From positions 106,215 to 170,214 of the forward strand of contig QBXH01000001.1 of the NCBI GenBank assembly GCA_003283415.1: 64,000 bases of DNA, in the 5' to 3' direction. The position numbers and the translations under genes were made by a program. The stretch comes from Prochlorococcus sp. AG-321-E21. GTDB taxonomy: Bacteria; Cyanobacteriota; Cyanobacteriia; PCC-6307; Cyanobiaceae. Under the pieces are notes generated by a model, which saw only the letters and a list, made by a program, of their open reading frames with translations, did not search any database and was not told the origin of the DNA. The number at the start of each line of letters is the position of its first letter. Within the stretch, counting starts at the first letter, position 1. Positions 10,541 to 21,561 of the stretch are shown piece by piece.

Positions 10541-11098
10541 TTAATTTTTAATTATAGTTCTTATTTGTTTAAATTCTTTTCTATCTGAGGTTTTACATAT
10601 CTCAAAAATTATTGATTCAGTAGTAGTAATAATGGCTCCCTTATAAAGCATTCTTTGTAATGCTATTTCATGATCTAATTTATTTCTACTTCCCATAGCA
10701 TCTGATATTAATAGCACTTCATATCCTTGTTTTAAAAATCCTAAGGCACTTTGTTGAATACATATATGCGTCTCAAATCCGCATATTATCAAATTAGTAA
10801 TGTTTTTATTCTCAAGTTTTTCAATAAGATTTTGACTTCTAGCTAAGCTGAAATCCATCTTTAGGATTTTTGTGAAATCTTCATTGGGCAAAATCTTTGG
10901 CAATGTTTTCCCCAATTTATTGGGGTTTTGCTCTGAGATGAAAATGTTCTCATCAAGAATTTGGTAAGAGCTTATTAGCTTATGGATATTTTTGATAATT
11001 GAATCTTTGTTATTAATTGTATTTATAATTTTTTCCTGAATATCTATGAGAAGCAAGGCATTTTTTATTGGTAATTCACTTTTAATAGGATGTGTCAT
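10541..11098 (-). CDS. Isochorismatase-family cysteine hydrolase
   Basis: ALLLIDIQEKII; ICGFETHICIQQSALGFLKQGYEVLLISDAMGSR. Confidence 0.85.
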   Translation of the reverse strand: MTHPIKSELPIKNALLLIDIQEKIINTINNKDSIIKNIHKLISSYQILDENIFISEQNPNKLGKTLPKILPNEDFTKILKMDFSLARSQNLIEKLENKNITNLIICGFETHICIQQSALGFLKQGYEVLLISDAMGSRNKLDHEIALQRMLYKGAIITTTESIIFEICKTSDRKEFKQIRTIIKN

Positions 11099-11182
11099 TA
11101 ATTTTTTAAAACCATTTTTGGGATACGTTTATATTTAAATAAAACTTATCAACAATTTTAGTAAATATTTTGAGATAAAAAG

Positions 11183-11686
11183 TTGTTTAGCTCTCATCAA
11201 GAGTTATTATTGAGAATAGTCATTGTATCTTTGTTGTCTTTATCTTCTCAATACCAAGTAATTTCATCCCCTTTAGGAGATGGTTTACATAGAGATGGTA
11301 AAAGGTTAACTCCTCAGAGACTAAAGGTTTTGAATTTATTTGAGAATATTGGATCAGGTAATCATCTAAGTGCGGAAGAGGTACATGAAAAATTAGTAAA
11401 AATTAGTGCAAAAGTTTCTCTAGCAACAATATATAGAACCTTGAGACTTCTAGTTCAGATGGGTCTATTACATGAATTAGAGCTTAGTGAAGGCGGACAT
11501 AGATATGAATTAATTAGTAATGAAACTGCTGATCATCACCACTTAATTTGTATTAGGTGTGGAAGAACTGAAGAATTTGAAAATGATGAAGTATTAGAGG
11601 CTGGTAAAATCGCAGCTAAATTTAACGGTTTTAAACTTATTGAATCTTCATTAAATGTAAGAGCTATTTGTCCTGAGTGTATTTAG
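11183..11686 (+). CDS. Fur-family metal-dependent transcriptional regulator (start may be downstream)
   Basis: LTPQRLKVLNLFE, SLATIYRTLRLLVQMGLL, HHHLICIRCGRTEEF, AICPEC. Confidence 0.88.
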   Translation: MFSSHQELLLRIVIVSLLSLSSQYQVISSPLGDGLHRDGKRLTPQRLKVLNLFENIGSGNHLSAEEVHEKLVKISAKVSLATIYRTLRLLVQMGLLHELELSEGGHRYELISNETADHHHLICIRCGRTEEFENDEVLEAGKIAAKFNGFKLIESSLNVRAICPECI

Positions 11687-11692
11687 TGGAAA

Positions 11693-12625
11693 CTAGGTTA
11701 AAGTTCCTCCACAGCTTGAACCTGAACCTGCAGTGCACGCAAAGCAATGTTCCTTTACTGCCACCTCATAATCAAATTTAAATGAATTATTCATTAAATC
11801 AGAAAGTGTCCTTGGTCCTTTATGCCCCCGTAAATTAATTTGTTGGTTAAAGTCGCAATCATAAATTTCTCCAAGCCAATTAACACTTATCGTTTTTTTA
11901 CACATAAGGTTTTCTAAGTTATCAATATTGAAATTTTCTTTTAGTAATTTGTGATAAGTATTAAGTTTTCCTTCTCTCCTCAGGGAGTCTGAGTATCTAT
12001 TAATTGGCATATTAGTTATGGTATAAAGATTATTAAATGAAATATCATACTTCTCAAAAAGTATTTTTTTATAGTCAGTTTCTAATACCGCTTGTGGTGG
12101 AGGAAGAATAGGATTTATAGGGTTATAAACTAAATTTAATTGCAGTCCATTTTTACTTTTTCCATAACCTAAATCATTAAGAATTTTTAAAGCTTTAATA
12201 CTTTTATCAAAGACTCCATAACCCCTTTGAACCTCTACATTATTTTTTTCGTAACATGGAAGTGATGCTGTTACTATGACATTGTTACGAGCTAAAAATT
12301 GAGGTAAGTCTTCATATCCTTCTTCAAAGAAAATTGTTAAATTACATCTGTCAATAATATCAATTTTTTTATTACTTAAACTTGTTACTAAATTTCTGAA
12401 TTCAGGATGAAGTTCTGGAGCCCCCCCAGTAATATCTAAAGTCTTGATTTTATATTTATCTATTATTTTTGGAATGAGAGTAATTATCTCATTAGACATT
12501 TTTTCTGTACGCATTGGACTTGAATTTACATGACAATGTTTACAAGCCTGATTACATCTATAACCTATATTGATCTGCAGTGTTTCTATAGGTTCTTTAT
12601 TTATTGAAGGAAAAATATTTATCAT
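11693..12625 (-). CDS. arsS: Arsenosugar-biosynthesis radical SAM protein ArsS-like
   Basis: NIGYRCNQACKHCHVNSSP radical SAM CxxxCxxC; LDITGGAPELHPEFR; C-terminal HCFACTAGSGSSCGG. Confidence 0.8.
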   Translation of the reverse strand: MINIFPSINKEPIETLQINIGYRCNQACKHCHVNSSPMRTEKMSNEIITLIPKIIDKYKIKTLDITGGAPELHPEFRNLVTSLSNKKIDIIDRCNLTIFFEEGYEDLPQFLARNNVIVTASLPCYEKNNVEVQRGYGVFDKSIKALKILNDLGYGKSKNGLQLNLVYNPINPILPPPQAVLETDYKKILFEKYDISFNNLYTITNMPINRYSDSLRREGKLNTYHKLLKENFNIDNLENLMCKKTISVNWLGEIYDCDFNQQINLRGHKGPRTLSDLMNNSFKFDYEVAVKEHCFACTAGSGSSCGGTLT

Positions 12626-12665
12626 TATTTTTATATCTTAATTACATTTTAAGTAAATAAACCAA

Positions 12666-13880
12666 CTAATTATTTTTAAATTTGGATCTATTTCTTACAA
12701 ATTTAGTAAACCATTCAACATATTCTTTAGGCCCATTTTGAAAAACTATATCAAACTTTAAGTTGTCTTCTTCATCAATTATTCCCTCAAACCCAGATTT
12801 TTTTGTAGAGGGCCTATAAACTTCTCCTGAACTACTATCAACAAATATTATTTTATTATTGCTTCTAAACTCCTTTCCTAGTAATTGAATTAATTCTAAG
12901 AAAGATCTATCACTTCCTCCTCTTGAATAACTTTTATTAGATATTTTTTGTGATGTTATGGTGTCTCCAACACCAATAATAGTGGGCATATCTTTTGCTT
13001 TAATATTCTTCTTACAGAAATCTACTTTTTCTTTTATTGTTTTTGGCGAATTCCTAAAATTAAAGTTTCTTCCAAATGGGGCTTTGCCAGTTTCTTCTTC
13101 AATAAATTTATTTAATAAAAAAAGTACACCAGAATCTTTAACTGCTCCTTTTAAAAGTAACTGTATATCGGTTGATCCAATGTCATTTTTAGTAGAAAGC
13201 TTGATTATTTCATTACCATTATTACTTCCTAAGTTTGGTGAAATATGAAGAAAAAATGAATTTTTAAGTCCTAGAGATTCTGCTTTATAAATAATTTGAT
13301 TCATCATCTCCTCAAAACTTTTTTGAATAATTTTCCTTTTATAAGAATCATCTTGAACTAAATCGAAAAGGCTATTGAAATTAATTGTTGGGGAAAATCT
13401 TGTCTTACATATTGACTTTGAAGCATGTTTATTTATACCTACTTGATCAAGATTAGGAAAGATTTTCCTAACTATTCTTTCAAAACTTGGTCTCATCAAG
13501 TTAGGAACTTTAGATAAGAAATCTAACTCCTCTTTGGATACTCCCTCAAAACTTATGTTTCCACTATTATCTTGATATTCGACCCCGCATGCAGCTAAAC
13601 CTCTTAAATACAGTCCTTTTTCTTTTGGCTCAATAATATTATTTAAGCTTCTTTCAATTATTCTATTAACTCCTCTTTGGCCTTCATGCTCTCCGCAGGT
13701 TAATACAAAGAATTCTTCTTCTAAATTTTTTGCTGCATATATGTATTTTGATTCTAATTTTCTAGTCATTGGATCTTTTACTAATGGAATACATACACCA
13801 TCAATATCTTGAATAAATAAAATACTTTTAGATTTAATTACTATTTCTTGAAAATCTGAGATATCTTTTTCATTCTCCAT
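12666..13880 (-). CDS. stpA: Glucosylglycerol-3-phosphate phosphatase (StpA)-like HAD protein
   Basis: FIQDIDGVCIPLVKDPMTRKLESKYIYAAKNLEEEFFVLTCGEHEGQRGVNRIIE resembles StpA/GGPP. Confidence 0.72.
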   Translation of the reverse strand: MENEKDISDFQEIVIKSKSILFIQDIDGVCIPLVKDPMTRKLESKYIYAAKNLEEEFFVLTCGEHEGQRGVNRIIERSLNNIIEPKEKGLYLRGLAACGVEYQDNSGNISFEGVSKEELDFLSKVPNLMRPSFERIVRKIFPNLDQVGINKHASKSICKTRFSPTINFNSLFDLVQDDSYKRKIIQKSFEEMMNQIIYKAESLGLKNSFFLHISPNLGSNNGNEIIKLSTKNDIGSTDIQLLLKGAVKDSGVLFLLNKFIEEETGKAPFGRNFNFRNSPKTIKEKVDFCKKNIKAKDMPTIIGVGDTITSQKISNKSYSRGGSDRSFLELIQLLGKEFRSNNKIIFVDSSSGEVYRPSTKKSGFEGIIDEEDNLKFDIVFQNGPKEYVEWFTKFVRNRSKFKNN

Positions 13881-14031
13881 TATTTTTGAAATTTATCAGT
13901 CCTTTAAATTTATACTAATCCTTGACATTAGAAATTAAAAATTTACTTTTATTTTTAATTTTTTTGTTTTGTTTTTTTTTTGTTCTTTTGTTTTTTTTTG
14001 TTTTATAGGTTAAATATTTTAAAAATATTTT

Positions 14032-15558
14032 ATGAATAAAACAAAAAAAATTAAAAATAGTTTTATTGGAGAATTAAATAATGAAAATTTAATTTTTTCA
14101 TTATTGGAAAATATTGAAAACTGCAAAGTTGGATTTTACAGTGTTGGTCTATATCCAGCATCATTAGCTTATAACTGTGCAATGCATTCTCAGTCAAATA
14201 ATATTCTTTTGGCTCCAAGATCTGGCAGAGATTTACTAGGGGCTTTTTCATCAGAAGTTCTATCTAATATGGAACCGGAAATAATAGGGAAAATCGAAAA
14301 AATGGGACATTATTTTCATGAGGGGAAGAAAATAATTAACACCTTAGAGGACCTTCTTTTGAAATGTAAAATAGTTATTCTTGCTTCAAATAGTAATCAT
14401 ATTCAAGAAGATATAAGTAAAGCTCAAGAATTAAGAAAATCCTTAAATCGTGAAAATGTTGTTCTTGGATCGCTTGTTGGGTCTTTTTGTATTGATGATG
14501 AAAATAATAAACCTTATATTATTTGTAATAAATATCCTAATTTAGCTTTTTTTACAGGATTCCATCGTCATGGGGCTTTACGAAATCCTACTGACAGTTT
14601 TACTGCAAATTTCTGCCATCCTGACTCATTGATTGCATTAATTGGAGCAGCAATCTTAAATCAATTGTCACCAAATATTCAGGTTTCTGCAGGAGTTCAT
14701 AATATTGAGAGCCAATATATCAAATCAATAAAGAATATTTCGTCAATATTTGCAGGTTTTGTAAATAACTTTCATTCTGATAAGCCTGGAATGCTTCCTA
14801 CAATTAATACTGTTTTGTTAACTCAATGCTTGGATCAAGCAGCTAGGGTTTCTTTAAAAGTTAGAAAAGAAAATAAATTTAAAAACTTGCATTTTTCTTT
14901 AAAAGAACTTGGTTACGGAGAGGATACCATTATCGCTGAAGAAAATATTGAGGGTAAATTATTTGAATCAGCTGATTATACTTTTTCTCAACTAAATGCT
15001 GTAAAAGCAGATGTATTGGGCAGCATGTCTTTACCAACAGAGGGAAAACCTACTAGGAATTTTCAGGCAGGACAGGTTTTATCAGATATGCTTTTAAGAC
15101 TAAAGAGATGTCCAAACGATGTTTCTGAGTTCATTAAATGGTGTGATAAATTCAGTTTGAGCCAAGGTGGCCTTGAAGGATTGAAATCGCTTAAGTTTTG
15201 GCCCGATATTTATAAGGAATTTAATATTAAAAATAATAATTGTTCAATGATAAATCTTATTTATTTATGCTTTAACGCTAAATCTAATGAGAAAAGTGTC
15301 ATTTACGAGGTGTTAATTAATTCAGAGGAAATTACTAATTTTTGTCAGGAATCTGTAAAACCCAATTTATGTTTTGAACTCAATTATAAACTTCAAGGAA
15401 TAGATCTTTTTGATAATAAAGGTCTTTTATATGAAAAATTTCTATCAAATAGTAGTAAAAATAACTTAGGTAAAAAATTATATGAAAATAAATTTTCAAA
15501 AAAAATTCCAAATTTTATTAAGGCAATAAAAATAATAAATAAATATTTTACTAATTGA
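14032..15558 (+). CDS. Putative Rossmann-fold dehydrogenase, glycerol-3-phosphate-dehydrogenase-like
   Basis: KVGFYSVGLYPASLAYNCAMHSQSNNILLAPRSGRDLL N-terminal nucleotide-binding region; 508 aa; remote similarity only. Confidence 0.5.
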   Translation: MNKTKKIKNSFIGELNNENLIFSLLENIENCKVGFYSVGLYPASLAYNCAMHSQSNNILLAPRSGRDLLGAFSSEVLSNMEPEIIGKIEKMGHYFHEGKKIINTLEDLLLKCKIVILASNSNHIQEDISKAQELRKSLNRENVVLGSLVGSFCIDDENNKPYIICNKYPNLAFFTGFHRHGALRNPTDSFTANFCHPDSLIALIGAAILNQLSPNIQVSAGVHNIESQYIKSIKNISSIFAGFVNNFHSDKPGMLPTINTVLLTQCLDQAARVSLKVRKENKFKNLHFSLKELGYGEDTIIAEENIEGKLFESADYTFSQLNAVKADVLGSMSLPTEGKPTRNFQAGQVLSDMLLRLKRCPNDVSEFIKWCDKFSLSQGGLEGLKSLKFWPDIYKEFNIKNNNCSMINLIYLCFNAKSNEKSVIYEVLINSEEITNFCQESVKPNLCFELNYKLQGIDLFDNKGLLYEKFLSNSSKNNLGKKLYENKFSKKIPNFIKAIKIINKYFTN

Positions 15559-15663
15559 TGTCAGGCTGATTAGTAAATCTCTAAAACAATTGAGGTGTTT
15601 ATCTAAATTATTTACTTATCCTATTTTCAGAGTTAGAATTACTTAGTTAAGTAAGGTTTTTTT

Positions 15664-16314
15664 TTGAATAAAGAATTATCACATCGATCTCATGAACTTA
15701 AAGCTCTTGGTTGGAATCAAGAAGACTTATCTAGGTACGAAGATTTATGGGACTATAGCCAAAGATGGGGATTGATAAATCTAGAAAGAGAAGATAGACA
15801 ATTTTTGAAGAAGGCTGAAAATTTGCTTCCAAAAATTCAAAATAAGAAAGCATCTGTAAAAAAATCTATTGAAGAGAAATCTTATTATTTATGGTTAAAT
15901 TTTTATCTTGAAGAAATTAAAATATTTAATGAATCTTTTTTACCAAAAAATAAAGTCAGTGTATGGAGTCTCTTAATTGAAGAGGAATTAAAACTTCTTA
16001 AGGATCTTAAACCAGTAATGGGATTGCCAGATACTTTGAAAGCTAAAAATTTGTTTGCGATTCGAAAAGAACTTATAAGTAAATCACATAGCAAATACGA
16101 GGCTAATAACATTGAACAGGTATTTGATTTTAGTGAAATATTTTCTAAATCTGAAAAAGAGGTTAGTAAAAGCTGGAAATCTATAACTGAAAAAGATCCT
16201 GAATCAAATAAAAAATTCCCTATTATCGACAGCAAAAATGTAGAGGATTTAAGGTCTGAAATAAATCAAGATTTAAGAATTTTTATGAGTGAAAATTATC
16301 CCTCATTAAAATAG
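15664..16314 (+). CDS. Conserved-type hypothetical protein, 216 aa
   Basis: Open frame between neighbours; antisense ORF less plausible. Confidence 0.6.
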   Translation: MNKELSHRSHELKALGWNQEDLSRYEDLWDYSQRWGLINLEREDRQFLKKAENLLPKIQNKKASVKKSIEEKSYYLWLNFYLEEIKIFNESFLPKNKVSVWSLLIEEELKLLKDLKPVMGLPDTLKAKNLFAIRKELISKSHSKYEANNIEQVFDFSEIFSKSEKEVSKSWKSITEKDPESNKKFPIIDSKNVEDLRSEINQDLRIFMSENYPSLK

Positions 16315-16355
16315 GATTTATAAAGATTTATCTTTTTTATATTTATTTTTAGTAA

Positions 16356-17723
<1,368 letters not shown>

Positions 17724-17737
17724 ATAATGGAGATTCT

Positions 17738-18628
17738 TTGGCTTTAATAATACCTAGCAATTATCACAAGATTAGAGATGTTGAGAAAAATCATATTTCT
17801 TGGATTGAACCGGAATTGGCGGAAAGGCAGGATATACGACCATTAAGGATTGGTATTTTGAATATCATGCCTCTTGGCAAGCAATATGAATTTAATTTAT
17901 TACATCCTCTTGGGTTGTCTCCTCTCCAAATAGAGCCTGTTTGGATTAAATTAAAAACTCATTCATATAAAACATGGGATCTTAATCATTTAAATAATCT
18001 TTATACAACATGGGAAGAGGCAAATGATCCAGAACCATTAGATGGAGTAATTATTACTGGAGCACCTGTTGAGCATTTAGCTTTTGAAGAAGTTAAATAT
18101 TGGGATGAATTCGTAAATATCACTAATGAAGCAAGAAATTTATGTGCAAGTACTCTTGGATTATGTTGGGCAGGATTTGCCCTGGCTTACTTAGCAGGTG
18201 TTAATAAAACAGTATTTAATCGTAAATTATTTGGTGTATTCCCTTTAAATAGCCTTGTTCCTGGTCATCCTTTGATGGGTACACAAGATGATAAATTTAT
18301 CTGCCCTCAAAGTAGGTTTGCAGGATTACCCGATCTCCAAATGGAAAAGGCTCAAAAAGATGGGAAATTAAATTTGCTTGCATATGGTGAGAATGTTGGC
18401 TATACAATTTTTGAAACCAAAGATCAAAAACAACTGATGCACTTAGGTCATCCTGAGTATACAGTGCATAGAATAATTAGTGAAATCAATAGAGATAAAG
18501 AGAAGGGAGATGTACCTCTTCCTGAGAATTTTGATATTAATTGTTCAAATACATCTTGGAGATCTCATCGCAATCTTCTTTTTCAGCAATGGCTATGGTT
18601 TTGTTATCAACAAGTTAGTCTCAGTTGA
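17738..18628 (+). CDS. metA: Homoserine O-acyltransferase (MetA family)
   Basis: LRIGILNIMPLGKQYEFNLLHPLGLSPLQIEPVW; VIITGAPVEHLAFEEVKYW; STLGLCWAG. Confidence 0.92.
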   Translation: MALIIPSNYHKIRDVEKNHISWIEPELAERQDIRPLRIGILNIMPLGKQYEFNLLHPLGLSPLQIEPVWIKLKTHSYKTWDLNHLNNLYTTWEEANDPEPLDGVIITGAPVEHLAFEEVKYWDEFVNITNEARNLCASTLGLCWAGFALAYLAGVNKTVFNRKLFGVFPLNSLVPGHPLMGTQDDKFICPQSRFAGLPDLQMEKAQKDGKLNLLAYGENVGYTIFETKDQKQLMHLGHPEYTVHRIISEINRDKEKGDVPLPENFDINCSNTSWRSHRNLLFQQWLWFCYQQVSLS

Positions 18629-18634
18629 ATCCTA

Positions 18635-20203
18635 TTAGTGAGATGTTTCAATACCTCCTAGTCTTTCAAATAAATTTAAGCTTTCTTTATTTAGACCAAT
18701 AATCTCTACTTTTGAACCGCTATTTTTGAATTTTCTAATAATTTGATCCAGAGCAACAACTCCGCTCTGATCCCAAATATGAGCTAAAGACATGTCAATT
18801 AAAATATCTTTTGGATGCTCATGAATATCAAATCCCTGTAGAAAATATATTTTGCTTACAAAAAATAATTGACCTTCAACTTTGTAAGTTATTTTGTTTT
18901 TACCTTTAACTCTTAAAACCGTTATAACTTTCGCAACTTTCCTGCTAAAAAGTATTGCAGCTAAACCTACTCCTGCAATAACACCTAGAGCAAGATTATG
19001 TGGTTTTGTAAGCATGGTAACTGCAAATGTCATAATCATTACTGCAGTATCACTTTTGGGGATCTTTGTAATATTCTTTAAACCATTAAAATCAGCAGTA
19101 CTTACAGCAATTGTGATCATTATTGCTACCAGAGCGGCCATAGGTATTGCTCCTATCCATGGCTTTAAAAGGATTATCATCAATAATAATGATAATCCTG
19201 AAATTAAAGTTGATAACCTAGATTTGCCTCCATTCTCATTATTCATAACTGATTGTCCTACTAGTGCGCAGCCTGCCATTCCTCCAAATAAAGAGGATAT
19301 TATATTAGCTATACCTTGTCCCCTTGCTTCTTTGTTTTTATCTGAACTTGTATCTGTGGCATCATCTAATATATCCTGAGTTAAAAATGTTTCCATTAAA
19401 CCTACCAGAGAAATTGCCAAAGATGTTGGCAATATTACACCTAATGTTGAAAGGTTAAATGGTACTTTCCCATTCTCTAATGCGCCAAAGGGTAAGGAAA
19501 GGCTAGGGAATCCATTCGGTAATGTTCCTAAATCACTAACAGTAGGAATTTCTAATTTAAAAAATATACTTATTAAAGTAAGCAAAACAATAGCTACTAA
19601 TTGAGAAGGGATTACTTTTGTTATTTTGGGAAATCCGTAAATAACAATTAATCCTAAAATTACGAGGATCCATACAGAAGGTATTTGACTACTTGTCGGA
19701 TATTTTGAAAGTTCATTTTCTAATAAATTCCCTTCATTAATACCAATTCCTAATTGAAGGAATTGTGCTTGAAATATTAATAAAGCGAGAGCATTTACAA
19801 ACCCGCTTAATACACCTGTTGGTACAAAACGCATTTGATAAGCAAGTCTTAGATATCCCCAGAGTATTTGAAAAACACCTGTTAATAATCCTGCCGCTAT
19901 TAAATATGAAAGACCAAGATTTGTGCCAGGGGCCTGAGCTTCTCCAATAGCAACAACTCCAGTCATTAATAAAGCTGTTGATCCTGTCGCGGAGGTGATC
20001 ATACCCCTTCTGCCGCCAAGGATAGCAATTGTTATAGATAAGCAGAATGCACCATAAAGTCCAACTTTGGGATCAACTCCAGCTATTCCTGAAAAAGCAA
20101 TTGCTTCAGGAATCATCGCAAAAGCGACTACTAAACCTGAAAGAATATTAGATTTTGGATCATCTAACCAATTTTTAGATAAATATTTAGTGAAATTTGA
20201 CAT
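18635..20203 (-). CDS. SulP-family anion (sulfate/bicarbonate) transporter with STAS domain
   Basis: Ten-plus TM segments; AFSGIAGVDPKVGLYGAFCLSITIAILGGRRGMITSATGSTALLM; C-terminal STAS. Confidence 0.88.
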   Translation of the reverse strand: MSNFTKYLSKNWLDDPKSNILSGLVVAFAMIPEAIAFSGIAGVDPKVGLYGAFCLSITIAILGGRRGMITSATGSTALLMTGVVAIGEAQAPGTNLGLSYLIAAGLLTGVFQILWGYLRLAYQMRFVPTGVLSGFVNALALLIFQAQFLQLGIGINEGNLLENELSKYPTSSQIPSVWILVILGLIVIYGFPKITKVIPSQLVAIVLLTLISIFFKLEIPTVSDLGTLPNGFPSLSLPFGALENGKVPFNLSTLGVILPTSLAISLVGLMETFLTQDILDDATDTSSDKNKEARGQGIANIISSLFGGMAGCALVGQSVMNNENGGKSRLSTLISGLSLLLMIILLKPWIGAIPMAALVAIMITIAVSTADFNGLKNITKIPKSDTAVMIMTFAVTMLTKPHNLALGVIAGVGLAAILFSRKVAKVITVLRVKGKNKITYKVEGQLFFVSKIYFLQGFDIHEHPKDILIDMSLAHIWDQSGVVALDQIIRKFKNSGSKVEIIGLNKESLNLFERLGGIETSH

Positions 20204-20233
20204 TTTAATTTCTTTTATAGTTAAAAAGTTACC

Positions 20234-21514
20234 TTATAGAGGTGGCAAAATACTTTCTGGATCACAAATATTCTTTAAAGTTTTTAATTCATGAAGTCTT
20301 TCCCCAAAAGATAAATGAACTTCTTCTTCGTGAGAATTTAAGTGATTATGAATTTGTGCTAGATGTATTTGTGGAAAAAAAGGTTTTAACTTTTTCCAGG
20401 ATTCATTCATCCAGTTCAAAACTATTTCCCTTTCTTTAAGATCATTTTTTTTCCATGAGGCATATATCCAAGGCTTCCAAGTACTTGTTCGATGAATAAA
20501 GAAACTTGAGTTGGGATCAAATTCTTTTGTCTTTAATCCAAGCTGTTGCGTCGCAATGTAGCAAGAACTATTTGGTTTGTTTTGAATTATTTCTTTCAAG
20601 CTACTTACAAAAATTTGAATATCATTTTTTAAATCTCCTCCAAGAAGACTTATTACTTCTGAATGGTTATTCTTATTTAACTCAAAAAGATCTAGTTCTT
20701 TTGGAAAGAAATCTATATGGTTATAGGTCTTGTAAATTTTTCTTTTGAGAGAGGAGAATTTTTCAAATTGTTTTAAATAATTTTGAAAAATCTCTTTGTC
20801 TGAATCATCTTTTATTTCTGCAAAGATATAAACATATATCCTCTCCGCAAAGATCCATTGAAGGCTAAGATTCTCTGGGAACCCCTCGGATAAATTAATA
20901 ATCTTTGAGAGTTCATTATCATCTACAAATCCTTCAATAATTTGAATAGGGTGAGATTGGAACGTTTTAAGACCAATTTCAGTAATTATTGCAAGAAAAG
21001 GAGCAGCACCTTTAAGCCCTTTCCATAATAGTTTTTGGGTTGAATTTAGACTATCTTTTTCTAGAGATATAAAGGTTCCATTTCCTAGGTACCCTTTTAT
21101 AGAATCAATATTATCGATAGCTAATCCATACCTTCGACTCATCGGACTTATTCCTCCTGTTAATATATATCCTGCACCTGGAAGTTTTGATAGGCCAATA
21201 GGGAAGGTCTTATTATGTTTTTCTAAATAATTCATCAGATCCTTCATAATCACTCCACCTCCAATTCTTATCAAATTCTTTTCTTTTTCAAGATGAATCT
21301 CGTTATATTCCTTTCTTAAATCAAGAGTAATAAAACCATTTCTAGCACAGCTTGATGTAGTACCCCCGCTGCAAACACAAAGATATTCTGGTTTTGATGA
21401 TGATTTGTAATGGCTATTAAATAAATTATCTTCTACCTTATAAATTAGTTTTTTAACTTGAGCATCACTAGAATTAATATTTGGGACTTGAAGTAAATTA
21501 TTATTTTTTTTCAC
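20234..21514 (-). CDS. FAD-linked oxidase/dehydrogenase (GlcD/FAD_binding_4-like)
   Basis: VCSGGTTSSCARNGFITLDLRKEYNEIHLEKEKNLIRIGGGVIMKDLMNYLEKHNKTFPIG; LPGAGYILTGGISPMSRRYGLAIDNI. Confidence 0.8.
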   Translation of the reverse strand: MKKNNNLLQVPNINSSDAQVKKLIYKVEDNLFNSHYKSSSKPEYLCVCSGGTTSSCARNGFITLDLRKEYNEIHLEKEKNLIRIGGGVIMKDLMNYLEKHNKTFPIGLSKLPGAGYILTGGISPMSRRYGLAIDNIDSIKGYLGNGTFISLEKDSLNSTQKLLWKGLKGAAPFLAIITEIGLKTFQSHPIQIIEGFVDDNELSKIINLSEGFPENLSLQWIFAERIYVYIFAEIKDDSDKEIFQNYLKQFEKFSSLKRKIYKTYNHIDFFPKELDLFELNKNNHSEVISLLGGDLKNDIQIFVSSLKEIIQNKPNSSCYIATQQLGLKTKEFDPNSSFFIHRTSTWKPWIYASWKKNDLKEREIVLNWMNESWKKLKPFFPQIHLAQIHNHLNSHEEEVHLSFGERLHELKTLKNICDPESILPPL

Positions 21515-21561
21515 TACTAAATATTCTTCTTTACTATTATGTTATTAGTTATTGATTACAA

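Noticed and set aside
12958-13248. 96-aa plus ORF inside stpA-like gene
   Set aside because: Antisense shadow
15903-16235. 110-aa minus ORF
   Set aside because: Antisense to the 216-aa plus-strand ORF, which has better context and composition
18894-20439. Plus-strand ORFs inside/over the SulP and FAD-oxidase genes (18894-19379, 19765-19950, 20067-20294, 20242-20439)
   Set aside because: Antisense shadows of well-supported minus-strand CDS
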